Source: Chlorogloea purpurea SAG 13.99 (lineage in GTDB: Bacteria; Cyanobacteriota; Cyanobacteriia; Cyanobacteriales; Microcystaceae). Taken from it: DNA of 64,000 bases. The notes beneath the pieces are model-generated. The model did no database searches, had not been told where the DNA came from, and was given only the letters and a program-made list of their open reading frames with translations. The translations under genes and the position numbers were made by a program. Shown here in pieces: positions 55,720-64,000 of the stretch. The stretch spans positions 1 through 64,000 of the forward strand of contig JADQBB010000025.1 in the NCBI GenBank assembly GCA_016903695.1. Reading direction: 5' to 3'. Numbering within the stretch: position 1 is the first letter of the stretch; each line of letters opens with the position of its first letter.

Positions 55720-56733
55720 ATGTTGTTTTCAACAGCTACAATCAATCGTGTATGTGCAGCTTCGATCGTGAGCGTTACCGTAGTTATCGGTAGCGTGGGG
55801 CAAGCGGTGGCACAATCTTTAAGTGGTGCTGGTGCTACCTTCCCCGCTCCCCTATATCAACGCTACTTCAGCGATTACAAAAACTCTACTGGAACAACCG
55901 TGAATTACAACGCCGTGGGAAGCGGAGCGGGCATCAGACAATTCATCGCCGGAACAGTGGATTTCGGTGCTTCCGATGTAGCGCCATCGGCCTCCGAGAA
56001 AAGTCAGATGAAAAGTGGTCTAACCTTAGTTCCCACCGCCGGGGGAGCAGTGGCAGTGGTATACAATATAGCCGGTGTTAATAACCTACAACTGTCTAGG
56101 GCTAACCTCGCCAAAATTTTCAGCGGCGAAATCACCAAATGGAATCAGGTAGATTCTAAATTACCGAACAAACCCATCAAAGTAGTAGTGAGAGCCGATG
56201 GTAGCGGTACGACGGAAATTTTCACCAGTCATTTAAGTGCGATCAGCGGTGGTTTCAAGAGCAAAGTTGGCGCTAGTAAAGAACCTAACTGGGGTTTCAC
56301 CGTTTTGAAAGGGCCTAAAAACGACGGTGTGGCAGCGTTAGTGAAACAAACCGATGGAGCCATAGGTTATGTTCAGGATACCTACGCCCGCAAGAACGAA
56401 GGGCCCACCATGAGAACCGCGAAAATCCAAAATAAAGCCGGTCGTTACGTGGAACCCAGTTTAGCGGAAGCGAATAAAGCCATGGCCGGTGTAGCTTTCA
56501 ACTCTGATTTCACCGCCGATGTGAACGACCCGAGAGAAGGTTATCCTATAGTTGGCTTAACCTGGTTATTAGTACCCACCCGCTACAATGACGCGAAGAA
56601 AGCGGCAGAAGTGAAAAAACTTTTAAGATGGATTCTCACCACCGGGCAGGGTATCAACAATCAATTAGAATACACACGCATTCCCGAATCTGTCACTAAA
56701 AAAGTTTTAGCGGCAGTAGATAAGATTAAATAG
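55720..56733 (+). CDS. pstS: Phosphate-binding protein PstS (system 2)
   Basis: A 337-residue binding protein with a classical signal peptide ending near AVAQS (residues 1-32), with no lipobox, so it should be a free periplasmic protein, unlike the system 1 lipoprotein. The fold motifs are LSGAGATFPAPLYQRYF, NAVGSGAGIRQFIAGTVDFGASD and RADGSGTTEIFTSHL. Different anchoring and sequence suggest different affinity from system 1. Confidence 0.95.
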   Translation: MLFSTATINRVCAASIVSVTVVIGSVGQAVAQSLSGAGATFPAPLYQRYFSDYKNSTGTTVNYNAVGSGAGIRQFIAGTVDFGASDVAPSASEKSQMKSGLTLVPTAGGAVAVVYNIAGVNNLQLSRANLAKIFSGEITKWNQVDSKLPNKPIKVVVRADGSGTTEIFTSHLSAISGGFKSKVGASKEPNWGFTVLKGPKNDGVAALVKQTDGAIGYVQDTYARKNEGPTMRTAKIQNKAGRYVEPSLAEANKAMAGVAFNSDFTADVNDPREGYPIVGLTWLLVPTRYNDAKKAAEVKKLLRWILTTGQGINNQLEYTRIPESVTKKVLAAVDKIK

Positions 56734-56785
56734 TCAAAGGGGGGATAGATATTTCTATCCCCTATATGTTGTCAACGAAATAAAT

Positions 56786-57760
56786 ATGACAGATTTTTCT
56801 AACCCGATGGGTTTAACCGCCCCTGAAGCGGTAGATATTAAAGAAAATAAAGGCATAGCCAACAATCTCAACCGAGTTTTCACGATTTTAGTTTGGGCCT
56901 GCGCCCTCTCCGGGGTGATCATCCTTCTGGGGATTGCTTGGGTTATCTTCCAAGACGCAGAGCCAGCTATCAGCAAATTCGGTCTGGGCTTTCTTTTCAA
57001 TACCGAGTGGGATGTTAACAAATTAATATTCGGCGGCTTGCCCTTCATCTACGGTACGATCGTTACTTCCATTCTGGCTCTAATAATCGCTATCCCCTTG
57101 GGGTTAGCAGTGGCTTTAAGTACTAGTGAGAACTATCTACCCTCTTGGTTGAAAACACCCCTGGGCTTTTTGGTCGAATTAATCGCTTCCATTCCCAGCG
57201 TTATCGTGGGTTTGTGGGGGATATTCGTGATGATTCCCATCATCAAACCCATACAGGACTGGTTATTCGAGCATTTTGGCTGGTTTCCCCTGTTCAGCGC
57301 TCAGCCTTTGGGGCCCAGTATGCTCATCGCCGGGATATTACTCGCGATTATGATCCTGCCCACCATTTCCGCTATCAGTAGGGACGTACTGCTTACAGTG
57401 CCAAAAGAATTGGGTAGTGCTTCTATGGCTTTAGGTGCGACTCGCTGGGAAACCGTCTGGCGGGTAGTTTTACCCACGGCCAGTTCGGGCATTATCGGCG
57501 CAATCATTCTCGGATTGGGCAGGGCTTTAGGGGAAACGATGGCTGTAGCGATGGTTATCGGTAATTCCTCGGTCATCACCCCCTCTTTAATCGCCCCCGG
57601 ATATACGATCCCCGCGGTACTGGCGAACACTTTCCCCGAAGCTTTTGAACCATTGCACATCGGGGCTTTGATGTATTTAGCCCTAGTGTTGTTCGTGATC
57701 ACCCTGATCGTCAATAGTATCGCCGCCCTCATGGTGCAATATATCAATAGCCAGCGTTAA
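56786..57760 (+). CDS. pstC: Phosphate ABC transporter permease PstC (system 2)
   Basis: A 324-residue permease with about six helices, LPFIYGTIVTSILALIIAIP, ELIASIPSVIVGLWGIFVMI and the coupling loop ELGSASMALGATRWETVW. It starts 52 bp after pstS and is followed 1 bp later by pstA, the same spacing as in system 1. Confidence 0.96.
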   Translation: MTDFSNPMGLTAPEAVDIKENKGIANNLNRVFTILVWACALSGVIILLGIAWVIFQDAEPAISKFGLGFLFNTEWDVNKLIFGGLPFIYGTIVTSILALIIAIPLGLAVALSTSENYLPSWLKTPLGFLVELIASIPSVIVGLWGIFVMIPIIKPIQDWLFEHFGWFPLFSAQPLGPSMLIAGILLAIMILPTISAISRDVLLTVPKELGSASMALGATRWETVWRVVLPTASSGIIGAIILGLGRALGETMAVAMVIGNSSVITPSLIAPGYTIPAVLANTFPEAFEPLHIGALMYLALVLFVITLIVNSIAALMVQYINSQR

Positions 57761-57761
57761 T

Positions 57762-58649
57762 ATGTCCCAGAATCCTTTAGTCCAAAACGAATTACTTCAG
57801 CCCCTGTCACCATTCAGGAGCTTTTTCAGCAACGGTATGACCGTAGGGGCCGTGACCTTGGCTTTGATCGCCATCCTACCCCTATTCGCCATCCTCTGGC
57901 AGATCGTCAAAGAAGGCGCGCCCAATCTCACTTGGGAAGTATTTACATCCCTGCCCGCTCCCCTCGGCGCTGAACCCGGTACGCCCAATGGTTTCGCTAA
58001 CGCTATTTTGGGTACTTTAACGATGGTGGGGTTGGCTACCCTGTTCAGCGTCCCCTTGGGAATAATGACGGGAATTTTCCTCTCCGAGTTCGCCAAAGGT
58101 TCGACTTTCGGCAACGCTCTCCGCTTTGCGATCGTCGTCCTCAGTAGTACCCCCTCGGTGATCGTGGGTGTGTTCGCCTACGGGATTCTAGTAGTATCTA
58201 CCAAACAGTTTTCCGCCGTGGCCGGTGCTTTGGCCCTAGGGGTGATCATGTTGCCCATCGTGGCGCTTACTACCGAAGAAGCTTTAAAATTAATTCCCAA
58301 TTCCTACAGGTTGGGTTCGGCTGCCCTCGGCGGTTCAAAATTGAACACCACTTGGCGGATCATTTTACCGGCCGCCGTAGCCCCGATCATGACGGGGGTA
58401 CTTTTAGCGGTGGCAAGGGCCGCGGGAGAAACAGCCCCGTTGATGTTTACCGCTCTATTCAGCCAATTCTGGCAAGAAAGTCTCTGGGCCCCCACTCCTT
58501 CCCTCCCTGTACTGATCTATCAATACGCAAGTTCCGCTTTTCCAGAGCAGAATGCCATCGCTTGGACAGCTTCTCTAGTGCTGGTTGTTCTCGTCCTAGT
58601 AACCAATATCATCTCTCGCTTGGTAACTCGTAAACGCAACCCCTCTTAA
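57762..58649 (+). CDS. pstA: Phosphate ABC transporter permease PstA (system 2)
   Basis: A 295-residue permease with AILGTLTMVGLATLFSVPLG, VLSSTPSVIVGVFAYGILV, the coupling loop SYRLGSAALGGSKLNTTWRI and [17 protein letters not shown]. The single pstB of system 2 follows after 3 bp. Confidence 0.96.
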   Translation: MSQNPLVQNELLQPLSPFRSFFSNGMTVGAVTLALIAILPLFAILWQIVKEGAPNLTWEVFTSLPAPLGAEPGTPNGFANAILGTLTMVGLATLFSVPLGIMTGIFLSEFAKGSTFGNALRFAIVVLSSTPSVIVGVFAYGILVVSTKQFSAVAGALALGVIMLPIVALTTEEALKLIPNSYRLGSAALGGSKLNTTWRIILPAAVAPIMTGVLLAVARAAGETAPLMFTALFSQFWQESLWAPTPSLPVLIYQYASSAFPEQNAIAWTASLVLVVLVLVTNIISRLVTRKRNPS

Positions 58650-58652
58650 TAA

Positions 58653-59465
58653 ATGACTATGACCACATCAACCACGCCCGTGAATACTTTAACCGCCCAA
58701 AATGCGATCGATGTCGAGAATCTCAGCTTTTTCTACGGCACGAAAAAAGCCCTAGAAGGAGTTAACGTCGCCATACCACCCATGAAAGTCACCGCGATGA
58801 TCGGCCCTTCCGGTTGCGGTAAATCAACTCTCCTTAAATCCCTCAACCGCATCGGTGAATTGGAGGGGAAAGTTAGGGTGGAAGGTAAAGTCAAATTTTT
58901 CGGACAGGATATTTATGCTAAAGGCGTAAACCTGAATACTTTAAGAAGACAAGTGGGAATGGTGTTTCAACGCCCTAACCCCTTCCCCGCCTCTATCTAC
59001 GATAATATCGCCTACGGGATACGGATTTTTCGCCCTTGCGCCCGCCCCGAATTAGACCAGATCGTAGAAGCCGCCCTCAAAGGTGCGGCTTTATGGGACG
59101 AGGTGAAAGACGTACTGAAAAAATCCGCCCTCGGTTTATCAGGGGGTCAACAACAGAGGTTGTGTATAGCTAGGGCTCTCGCCAATCAACCGAAAGTATT
59201 GCTCATGGATGAACCCTGTTCGGCCCTCGATCCGATTTCCACCCTGAAAGTGGAAGAATTAATTCACACTTTAAAAGAGAAATTCACGATCGTTATCGTC
59301 ACTCACAATATGCAGCAGGCTTCGCGCGTCTCCGATTACACGGCTTTCTTCAACGCTGACGAAACCCGCGTCGGGCGTTTGATGGAATTCGATTCCACCG
59401 AGAAGATCTTTACCGATGCCAGCAATCAGCAAACTAGGGATTACGTGGCGGGTAGATTCGGTTAA
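58653..59465 (+). CDS. pstB: Phosphate ABC transporter ATPase PstB (system 2)
   Basis: A 270-residue ATPase with Walker [30 protein letters not shown] and [11 protein letters not shown]. The Thr-rich N terminus ([17 protein letters not shown]) is longer than in the system 1 copies. It ends the second operon; its stop overlaps that of the convergent RecB-like gene. Confidence 0.95.
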   Translation: MTMTTSTTPVNTLTAQNAIDVENLSFFYGTKKALEGVNVAIPPMKVTAMIGPSGCGKSTLLKSLNRIGELEGKVRVEGKVKFFGQDIYAKGVNLNTLRRQVGMVFQRPNPFPASIYDNIAYGIRIFRPCARPELDQIVEAALKGAALWDEVKDVLKKSALGLSGGQQQRLCIARALANQPKVLLMDEPCSALDPISTLKVEELIHTLKEKFTIVIVTHNMQQASRVSDYTAFFNADETRVGRLMEFDSTEKIFTDASNQQTRDYVAGRFG

Positions 59466-60931
59466 CTCAAAAAATCCGCGAGCCAGTTTTTGAGGTGATA
59501 GGTGGCTTTACAGTCGTCTTCGTTATATTGTACGATCGCTTGCAAAAAAGAACGATCGCCGGTTTTCAACCATCGATCGTACCACCACACGCACTGATCG
59601 CCGCTCACCCCCTGATTGCGCCATTGAAACCCGATCCAATTGGCGAGAGATTTCAGCGAGTAGCTTTCCACAGGTAGGGTCGCGCATTGGGTAACTTGAT
59701 GATGGAGATCGAAACAGCGCGCGGTAAGGCGATCGATCACGGGTCTCGGCGTTTGATATAATTGCCCCAGTCTTTTAATCGTTTCCTGTTCGTATTCGGC
59801 GAAGTGAAAGATCGGGGATTCGGGATAAGTATGCACCAGCTCTAAAAATTCCTCCCACACCCTGAATTCGTCTTCGGGTTTCTCCGCGAGCAAGGGATAA
59901 AATCGCTGGCTGTTCTCGGTGCGATCGACCAGTAACACCCCTAGAAGATAGTCTAGATTCTGTTCCGGTTCCGCTTCTATATCGAAGTAGAATTCAATGT
60001 CATCGGTGGGAATAGAAGCGACGCTCTTTTTCCCGGTAATAGCGCGGCGAAAAGCCCGATTTTCCACGAGGGATAAAGCTTGTTGCTGTAATTGATTGGC
60101 GATTTCTAATCCCATCGCTTCCCCGAACTGTTTCGGGGAGATAGCCGCCAGAGATTCTAAGCTCAATACTCCCACCGATTGTAGATATTGATAGCGACTG
60201 GGGGTAACGCCAGGTACTAAAGACAGGTGTTGTTGAGATTGGGCGATTTCATAACAGTGACTGTACCAATGGCAGAGACTACAACGCTGGCGGGAGATAA
60301 ACACTTCCGGTTCCGTTTGATAATCGAGCATTTTCAAGCATTCCGCCAGCACTTCTTCCATTTTGGGAATCCAAACGCTCAAGTCTACCCGGTGGTAATT
60401 GTGGCGACGCAGGATAATTTCGCTGTAAGGGGGTAATTGTCCCTGTATAAAGCCCAACAGATAGGCGTTGAAAGCGGTGATTAACTTGTATTCCGGTTTC
60501 GGACGGCGACCTAGTTGAATATTGATCGCCCAGTATTGCCAATCCCCGTATTTCGACTCTCCTGGCTGCTTGATCAGTAAATCGGGTCTGCCCAGGAGGG
60601 TGATGGTGCGTGCGCGCAGCGTGCCGACCGCATCGTCGTGATCCGCGTACTCGTACACTAGGACACCGTGATAGATACAGGCAGCGCCCTCCTTCATCAA
60701 ATTTTCTGTAGCTTCCGCGACTGTGCGCCAATGTTTCTGCCTGGCTTGCGGTTCTTCATGATCGGGGTAATGCTCATTCAGGACATTTTTGAGGTGTTGC
60801 TGACTTTCCTGGCGTAATTTCAGCAAGAAATCCCGTTCTGGGTCTTTTTGGAGGGGGCTACCGTAGGCGTTCAAAAAAGCCCGGCGTTGACACCTTTTAT
60901 AATCGAGTAAGAGATCATCGGTCAGTAGCAT
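59462..60931 (-). CDS. TM0106-family RecB-like nuclease / YprB-type RNase H-like protein
   Basis: A 489-residue protein from ATG 60931 (a TTG at 60949 is rejected). The N-terminal half has a PD-(D/E)XK-like fold (GRPDLLIK with Asp117) and four Cys as in Cas4/AddB iron-sulfur clusters (Cys14, Cys217, Cys220, Cys226). At the usual (D/E)xK site this protein has INIQLG, lacking the acidic residue and lysine. A helix-hairpin-helix-like part follows ([20 protein letters not shown]). The C-terminal RNase H-like exonuclease domain (about 310-489) keeps FDIEAE and [12 protein letters not shown], so that site looks active. Confidence 0.82.
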   Translation of the reverse strand: MLLTDDLLLDYKRCQRRAFLNAYGSPLQKDPERDFLLKLRQESQQHLKNVLNEHYPDHEEPQARQKHWRTVAEATENLMKEGAACIYHGVLVYEYADHDDAVGTLRARTITLLGRPDLLIKQPGESKYGDWQYWAINIQLGRRPKPEYKLITAFNAYLLGFIQGQLPPYSEIILRRHNYHRVDLSVWIPKMEEVLAECLKMLDYQTEPEVFISRQRCSLCHWYSHCYEIAQSQQHLSLVPGVTPSRYQYLQSVGVLSLESLAAISPKQFGEAMGLEIANQLQQQALSLVENRAFRRAITGKKSVASIPTDDIEFYFDIEAEPEQNLDYLLGVLLVDRTENSQRFYPLLAEKPEDEFRVWEEFLELVHTYPESPIFHFAEYEQETIKRLGQLYQTPRPVIDRLTARCFDLHHQVTQCATLPVESYSLKSLANWIGFQWRNQGVSGDQCVWWYDRWLKTGDRSFLQAIVQYNEDDCKATYHLKNWLADFLS

Positions 60932-61042
60932 TAGATAACAGGAGAACAAGCCCCCAGCTAATTACAGGAAATCCTTACTTTATTGTGACTGGATTCCTCG
61001 AAAAATGGTTAAAGTTAATTTAGGGACTTGAAGAAAAAATTT

Positions 61043-62236
61043 ATGCTAGATAAAGACTCGATCACGGCTAATTTGCAAGAGCAGCGCCTAGAATTTCCAG
61101 GATTGACCAATAAAAATTATTTCAACTTCGGCGGGCAGGGAACGTTACCGAAAGCGGGACTGGAAGCGATCGTCGATGCTCATAATTATCTACAGCAACA
61201 AGGCCCCTTCTCCGGCAAGGTGAATAGTTGGATCGCCAAAAGAAGCGATTTACTCCGTCAGGAAATCGCCGCCGAATTGGGTGTGCGCTCGACCACCATC
61301 ACTATCACTGAAGACGTGACGGTAGGCTGTAACATCGCCCTCTGGGGTTTAGATTGGCAACCGGGAGACCATATATTATTGACCGATGGCGAACACCCCG
61401 GCATCATCGCCGCAGTCAAAGAATTAGCGAGACGTTTTCAATTAGAAGTTTCTACCTGCAAACTCAGAGAAACCCTCAACGGTGGTGATCCTTTAGCGGT
61501 GATCAAATCCAGTTTACAACCGCGCACCCGTTTATTAGTAGCCAGTCACGTTCTCTGGAATACCGGGCAGGTATTACCTCTAGAAGAAATTAGTAAATAC
61601 TGCCACGATAATCCCATCACGGAAAATCCCGTCCTGGTATTAGTAGATGCGGCTCAATCCGTGGGCTGTCTGGACTTGAACTTACAAGAATTACAAGTGG
61701 ATTTTTATGCTTTCACGGGCCATAAATGGTGGTGCGGCCCCGCAGGTGTGGGCGGCTTATACGTGCGCCCGGAAGTATTGGAATCCCTTCACCCCACCTT
61801 CATCGGTTGGCGCGGTTTGGAAGTGGACTCTCAAGGTTATGGTATAGGTTGGAAACCCGATGGCAGAAGATATGAGGTGGCTACTTCCGCCTATCCCCTG
61901 TATGAGGGTTTAAGAGCTGCGATCGCCGTCCATCATCAATGGGGTAGCCCCAGGCGACGCTACGAACAGATACTGGAGTTGACCGGGTATTTATGGCAGG
62001 AGTTGAGAGCGATCGATTCAATTATCTGTCTCAAAAATACCCCTCCCGAATCGGGTTTAGTATCGTTTTTAGTTAATGGTTCTCTAACACCCCAAAAATT
62101 AGTAACGGCATTGGAAAACCAAGGCTTTTTCCTCAGAACTTTATTAGACCCTCTATGTATTCGCGCTTGCGTTCATTACTTCACTGTACCCTCTGAAATT
62201 GAAAAATTAGTACAAGCGCTCAAAGAGTTAATTTGA
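61043..62236 (+). CDS. Class V PLP aminotransferase, cysteine/cystine C-S lyase-like
   Basis: A 397-residue PLP enzyme. Lys in FTGHKWWCGPAGVGGLYV forms the Schiff base, preceded by VLVDAAQSVGCLDLNL (Asp and Gln of the cofactor site); NYFNFGGQGTLPKAG opens the chain. These features resemble the cyanobacterial L-cyst(e)ine C-S lyase (C-DES) more than SufS/IscS, since there is no conserved persulfide cysteine loop visible. It would release sulfide or persulfide from cystine for sulfur transfer. ATG 61043 is chosen over TTG 61028. Confidence 0.8.
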   Translation: MLDKDSITANLQEQRLEFPGLTNKNYFNFGGQGTLPKAGLEAIVDAHNYLQQQGPFSGKVNSWIAKRSDLLRQEIAAELGVRSTTITITEDVTVGCNIALWGLDWQPGDHILLTDGEHPGIIAAVKELARRFQLEVSTCKLRETLNGGDPLAVIKSSLQPRTRLLVASHVLWNTGQVLPLEEISKYCHDNPITENPVLVLVDAAQSVGCLDLNLQELQVDFYAFTGHKWWCGPAGVGGLYVRPEVLESLHPTFIGWRGLEVDSQGYGIGWKPDGRRYEVATSAYPLYEGLRAAIAVHHQWGSPRRRYEQILELTGYLWQELRAIDSIICLKNTPPESGLVSFLVNGSLTPQKLVTALENQGFFLRTLLDPLCIRACVHYFTVPSEIEKLVQALKELI

Positions 62237-62332
62237 GCTGTTTAGTTATTGAAAATATTTATTGGTTTATGACATATAATACCTGCAAGAGTTGCCAGCC
62301 CGTGTTAACTCAATAAAAACTATAATTAAAAG

Positions 62333-63814
62333 ATGTGTTTGCCAATGCCAAACTTTAAACTGGTTACTAATCATTTATTTTTATGGAGAAATTTAGTTTT
62401 TTACTTATTTCTGCTTATATTTGCTTTCTCAATAGTAAATGCTTGGATTATTAGAGAAGCATTATCTAAATATGTTTTTGATGAATGGCTCATTAACTAC
62501 AGTCATGGATTTGTTAGGAGAGGTTTGGTGGGGACGTTTTTAATGTTCATCCACGACAAATTTTATATAAGCATTGACGGAATACGTAAAATAATTTTAC
62601 ATTTTAGCTATATTATTTATTGTATTTTTTCTATTATATATATTACTAAAGTTAATAATTTAAAAAAACAACTAAGTTTAGAAAATTTAGTTGTTTTTTT
62701 GTTTTTGCCATGTTTGATAGTATTTCCTATAAGAGACCTTAATATTATTGGGAGAAAGGATTTTTTCTTTTTGTTTGGCTTGGCAGTTAATTTATTTTTT
62801 GTCACAAGATATGTAATGACTTTAAAAGCAAGTTCGGAAATCATCTCTTCCCAAGAAGATTCCCCAATCTCAAATAAGGAAATTAATAAATATTGCTACA
62901 GTTTATTTATTTGGTTTAATCTTTTATCTATACCTACTGCGTTAATTCATGAAGCTATTATATTTTTGGGAATTCCTTTAAATATGATGATCACCGGTAG
63001 TTTAGTCTCTTCAAAACTTACTAAAAGGAAATCTATTAATTTAACTTTGGCAATTTATCTACCTACCATCTTGGTAGCTGTTTTATGTATGTTAGCTAGA
63101 GGTAACGAAGAAATTGCCGTGGGTATCTGCAACTCATGGCACAAATATAGTACCATTGCCACGAAATTTTCTAGCGATTGTATTACCGAGTTACCGAATA
63201 CTTTAAAATTTTTTAATATCTCAAATACATCGGTAATCAAAATGGTAATCAAAAATAACATTAGGGGAAACAACGGATTAGTTTTTTTAAGCTGGCTGTT
63301 AGTTTTCAGCCTCAATGTAGTTATTTTGATTCGGGCAAGTTACACATTAATTAAAAATTCAGTAGAAAAATTTAACCAAAAGCTTTCTAGGGAGGAATCG
63401 CCTATTTACGAGTATCCTGTTAACTTTAACGACGTTTTCACCATTTTTAGCTTTAAGTATTTATTTATACCTTTTATTTTTTCTTTAATACTATATGTTT
63501 CCGCACTAGATTGGGGGAGATGGTTTTTTATAATTAGCGTCTCTTACGCACTATGTGTTTTAAGTCCTAGCTTGCTAGAGCTGGAAATTTATAGTTTTTA
63601 CCGCAAGCAAAAAAGGCTGAGATGGTTATATCCTATTTATTCAACTTATTCTCAAGTCATAATTTGTTTAAATACGTTAAATGAAAAAATATTTCGCCCG
63701 ATTTATTTATTCATACTAATTTATACAATATTGATGATCAGAATTCCTCATTACCGTATAGACACCATAGACTTGTATAAGGGCAGAAGTCTTATAAAAT
63801 CATTATTCCGTTAA
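62333..63814 (+). CDS. Polytopic membrane protein, unrecognised, AT-rich
   Basis: A 493-residue protein with about ten hydrophobic segments. After the first helix comes FDEWLINYSHGFVRRGLVG, a loop that looks like a catalytic or substrate-binding signature of exopolysaccharide-type membrane enzymes, then a second loop with DLNIIGRKDFFF. A polymerase, flippase or glycosyltransferase role is guesswork. The DNA is far more AT-rich than its neighbours, with long T and A runs, which suggests transfer. An in-frame ATG at 62345 is an alternative start. No operon partner is in the window. Confidence 0.65.
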   Translation: MCLPMPNFKLVTNHLFLWRNLVFYLFLLIFAFSIVNAWIIREALSKYVFDEWLINYSHGFVRRGLVGTFLMFIHDKFYISIDGIRKIILHFSYIIYCIFSIIYITKVNNLKKQLSLENLVVFLFLPCLIVFPIRDLNIIGRKDFFFLFGLAVNLFFVTRYVMTLKASSEIISSQEDSPISNKEINKYCYSLFIWFNLLSIPTALIHEAIIFLGIPLNMMITGSLVSSKLTKRKSINLTLAIYLPTILVAVLCMLARGNEEIAVGICNSWHKYSTIATKFSSDCITELPNTLKFFNISNTSVIKMVIKNNIRGNNGLVFLSWLLVFSLNVVILIRASYTLIKNSVEKFNQKLSREESPIYEYPVNFNDVFTIFSFKYLFIPFIFSLILYVSALDWGRWFFIISVSYALCVLSPSLLELEIYSFYRKQKRLRWLYPIYSTYSQVIICLNTLNEKIFRPIYLFILIYTILMIRIPHYRIDTIDLYKGRSLIKSLFR

Positions 63815-64000
63815 TTACCAGCTCAAGGATTGTTTTTAGCTTCAAGCTTCCTTTGATAAGCAAAACTGCCTAAGAGTGCCGTGACGCGGGAACATACAGG
63901 ACAGCAGTGAGCCTAAACCGGTTATCGGAAAATACTTAAGGATGTAGCCCGAATTCGTTCGCTCTCGTGCTTTAATCTAAGTTGTCGGGTCTGTTGACCG
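63815..64000. other. window end, no recognisable feature
   Basis: All six frames are closed within short distances. The stretch is less AT-rich than the preceding gene. I see no tRNA, terminator or known RNA signature, although a structured RNA or the edge of another gene cannot be excluded. Confidence 0.4.

Noticed and set aside
53937-58495. Numerous minus-strand frames across the pst genes
   Set aside because: They mirror well-conserved plus-strand genes and arise from their codon bias.
63815-64000. Possible structured RNA or group I intron at the window end
   Set aside because: No P/Q/R/S intron segments, tRNA arms, SRP, RNase P or tmRNA signatures could be found.

Overview
This window is chromosomal DNA from a unicellular-type, phycobilisome-bearing cyanobacterium. 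The evidence is a full phycocyanin rod operon (cpcB-cpcA-cpcC2-cpcC1-cpcD), an allophycocyanin core operon (apcA-apcB-apcC), CP12, NdhS, PipX/PipY, SepF, LabA-like and LptC-like proteins, many DUF families confined to cyanobacteria, and frequent HIP1 octamers (GCGATCGC). The cpc gene order and linker sequences resemble Synechocystis-type Chroococcales. I do not assign a species.

Layout. 1-1.5 kb: the right part of an IS200/IS605 element (truncated tnpA, divergent intact tnpB, recognisable right end). 1.5-5.6 kb: a DUF4079 membrane protein, initiator tRNA, uppP, an SLH lipoprotein and mtnA. 5.6-9.4 kb: the cpc operon behind a 0.5-kb leader that carries TTGTNACAA palindromes, with a nested stem-loop between cpcA and cpcC2. 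9.4-11.3 kb: an AT-rich membrane-protein gene split by one in-frame TAG. 11.3-15.4 kb: dapL, ndhS, small conserved proteins, an atypical OmpR-type regulator and grxD. 15.4-24.2 kb: a CgeB-like/methyltransferase fusion, acpP-fabF, transketolase and a GH116 glycosidase. 24.3-32.7 kb: an ABC ATPase, an S9 peptidase and a four-gene two-component/c-di-GMP operon. 33-39.4 kb: dnaB, a GT39-like glycosyltransferase, an FtsX-type permease, DUF1350 and FIST proteins. 39.6-42.6 kb: cp12 and apcABC. 42.6-50.6 kb: an acyltransferase/hydrolase pair resembling a split phytyl-ester synthase, metG, LabA-like, LptC-like, pipXY, sepF and proC. 50.7-59.5 kb: two complete Pst phosphate transporters in tandem, each preceded by Pho-box repeats. 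59.5-64 kb: a RecB-like nuclease, a cysteine C-S lyase-like enzyme and an AT-rich polytopic membrane protein.

Most genes are housekeeping or photosynthetic. Light harvesting (cpc, apc), Calvin-cycle control (CP12, transketolase), cyclic electron flow (NdhS), nitrogen/carbon signalling (PipX/PipY) and phosphate uptake (two Pst systems) are all represented. I found no CRISPR array, prophage, or recognisable defence or biosynthetic island. The most notable items are the TnpB element with its predicted guide RNA end, the TTGTNACAA palindromes near cpc and near the atypical regulator, the amber-split gene, the tandem Pst systems, the split PES-like pair, and a RecB-like protein whose nuclease motif looks degenerate.
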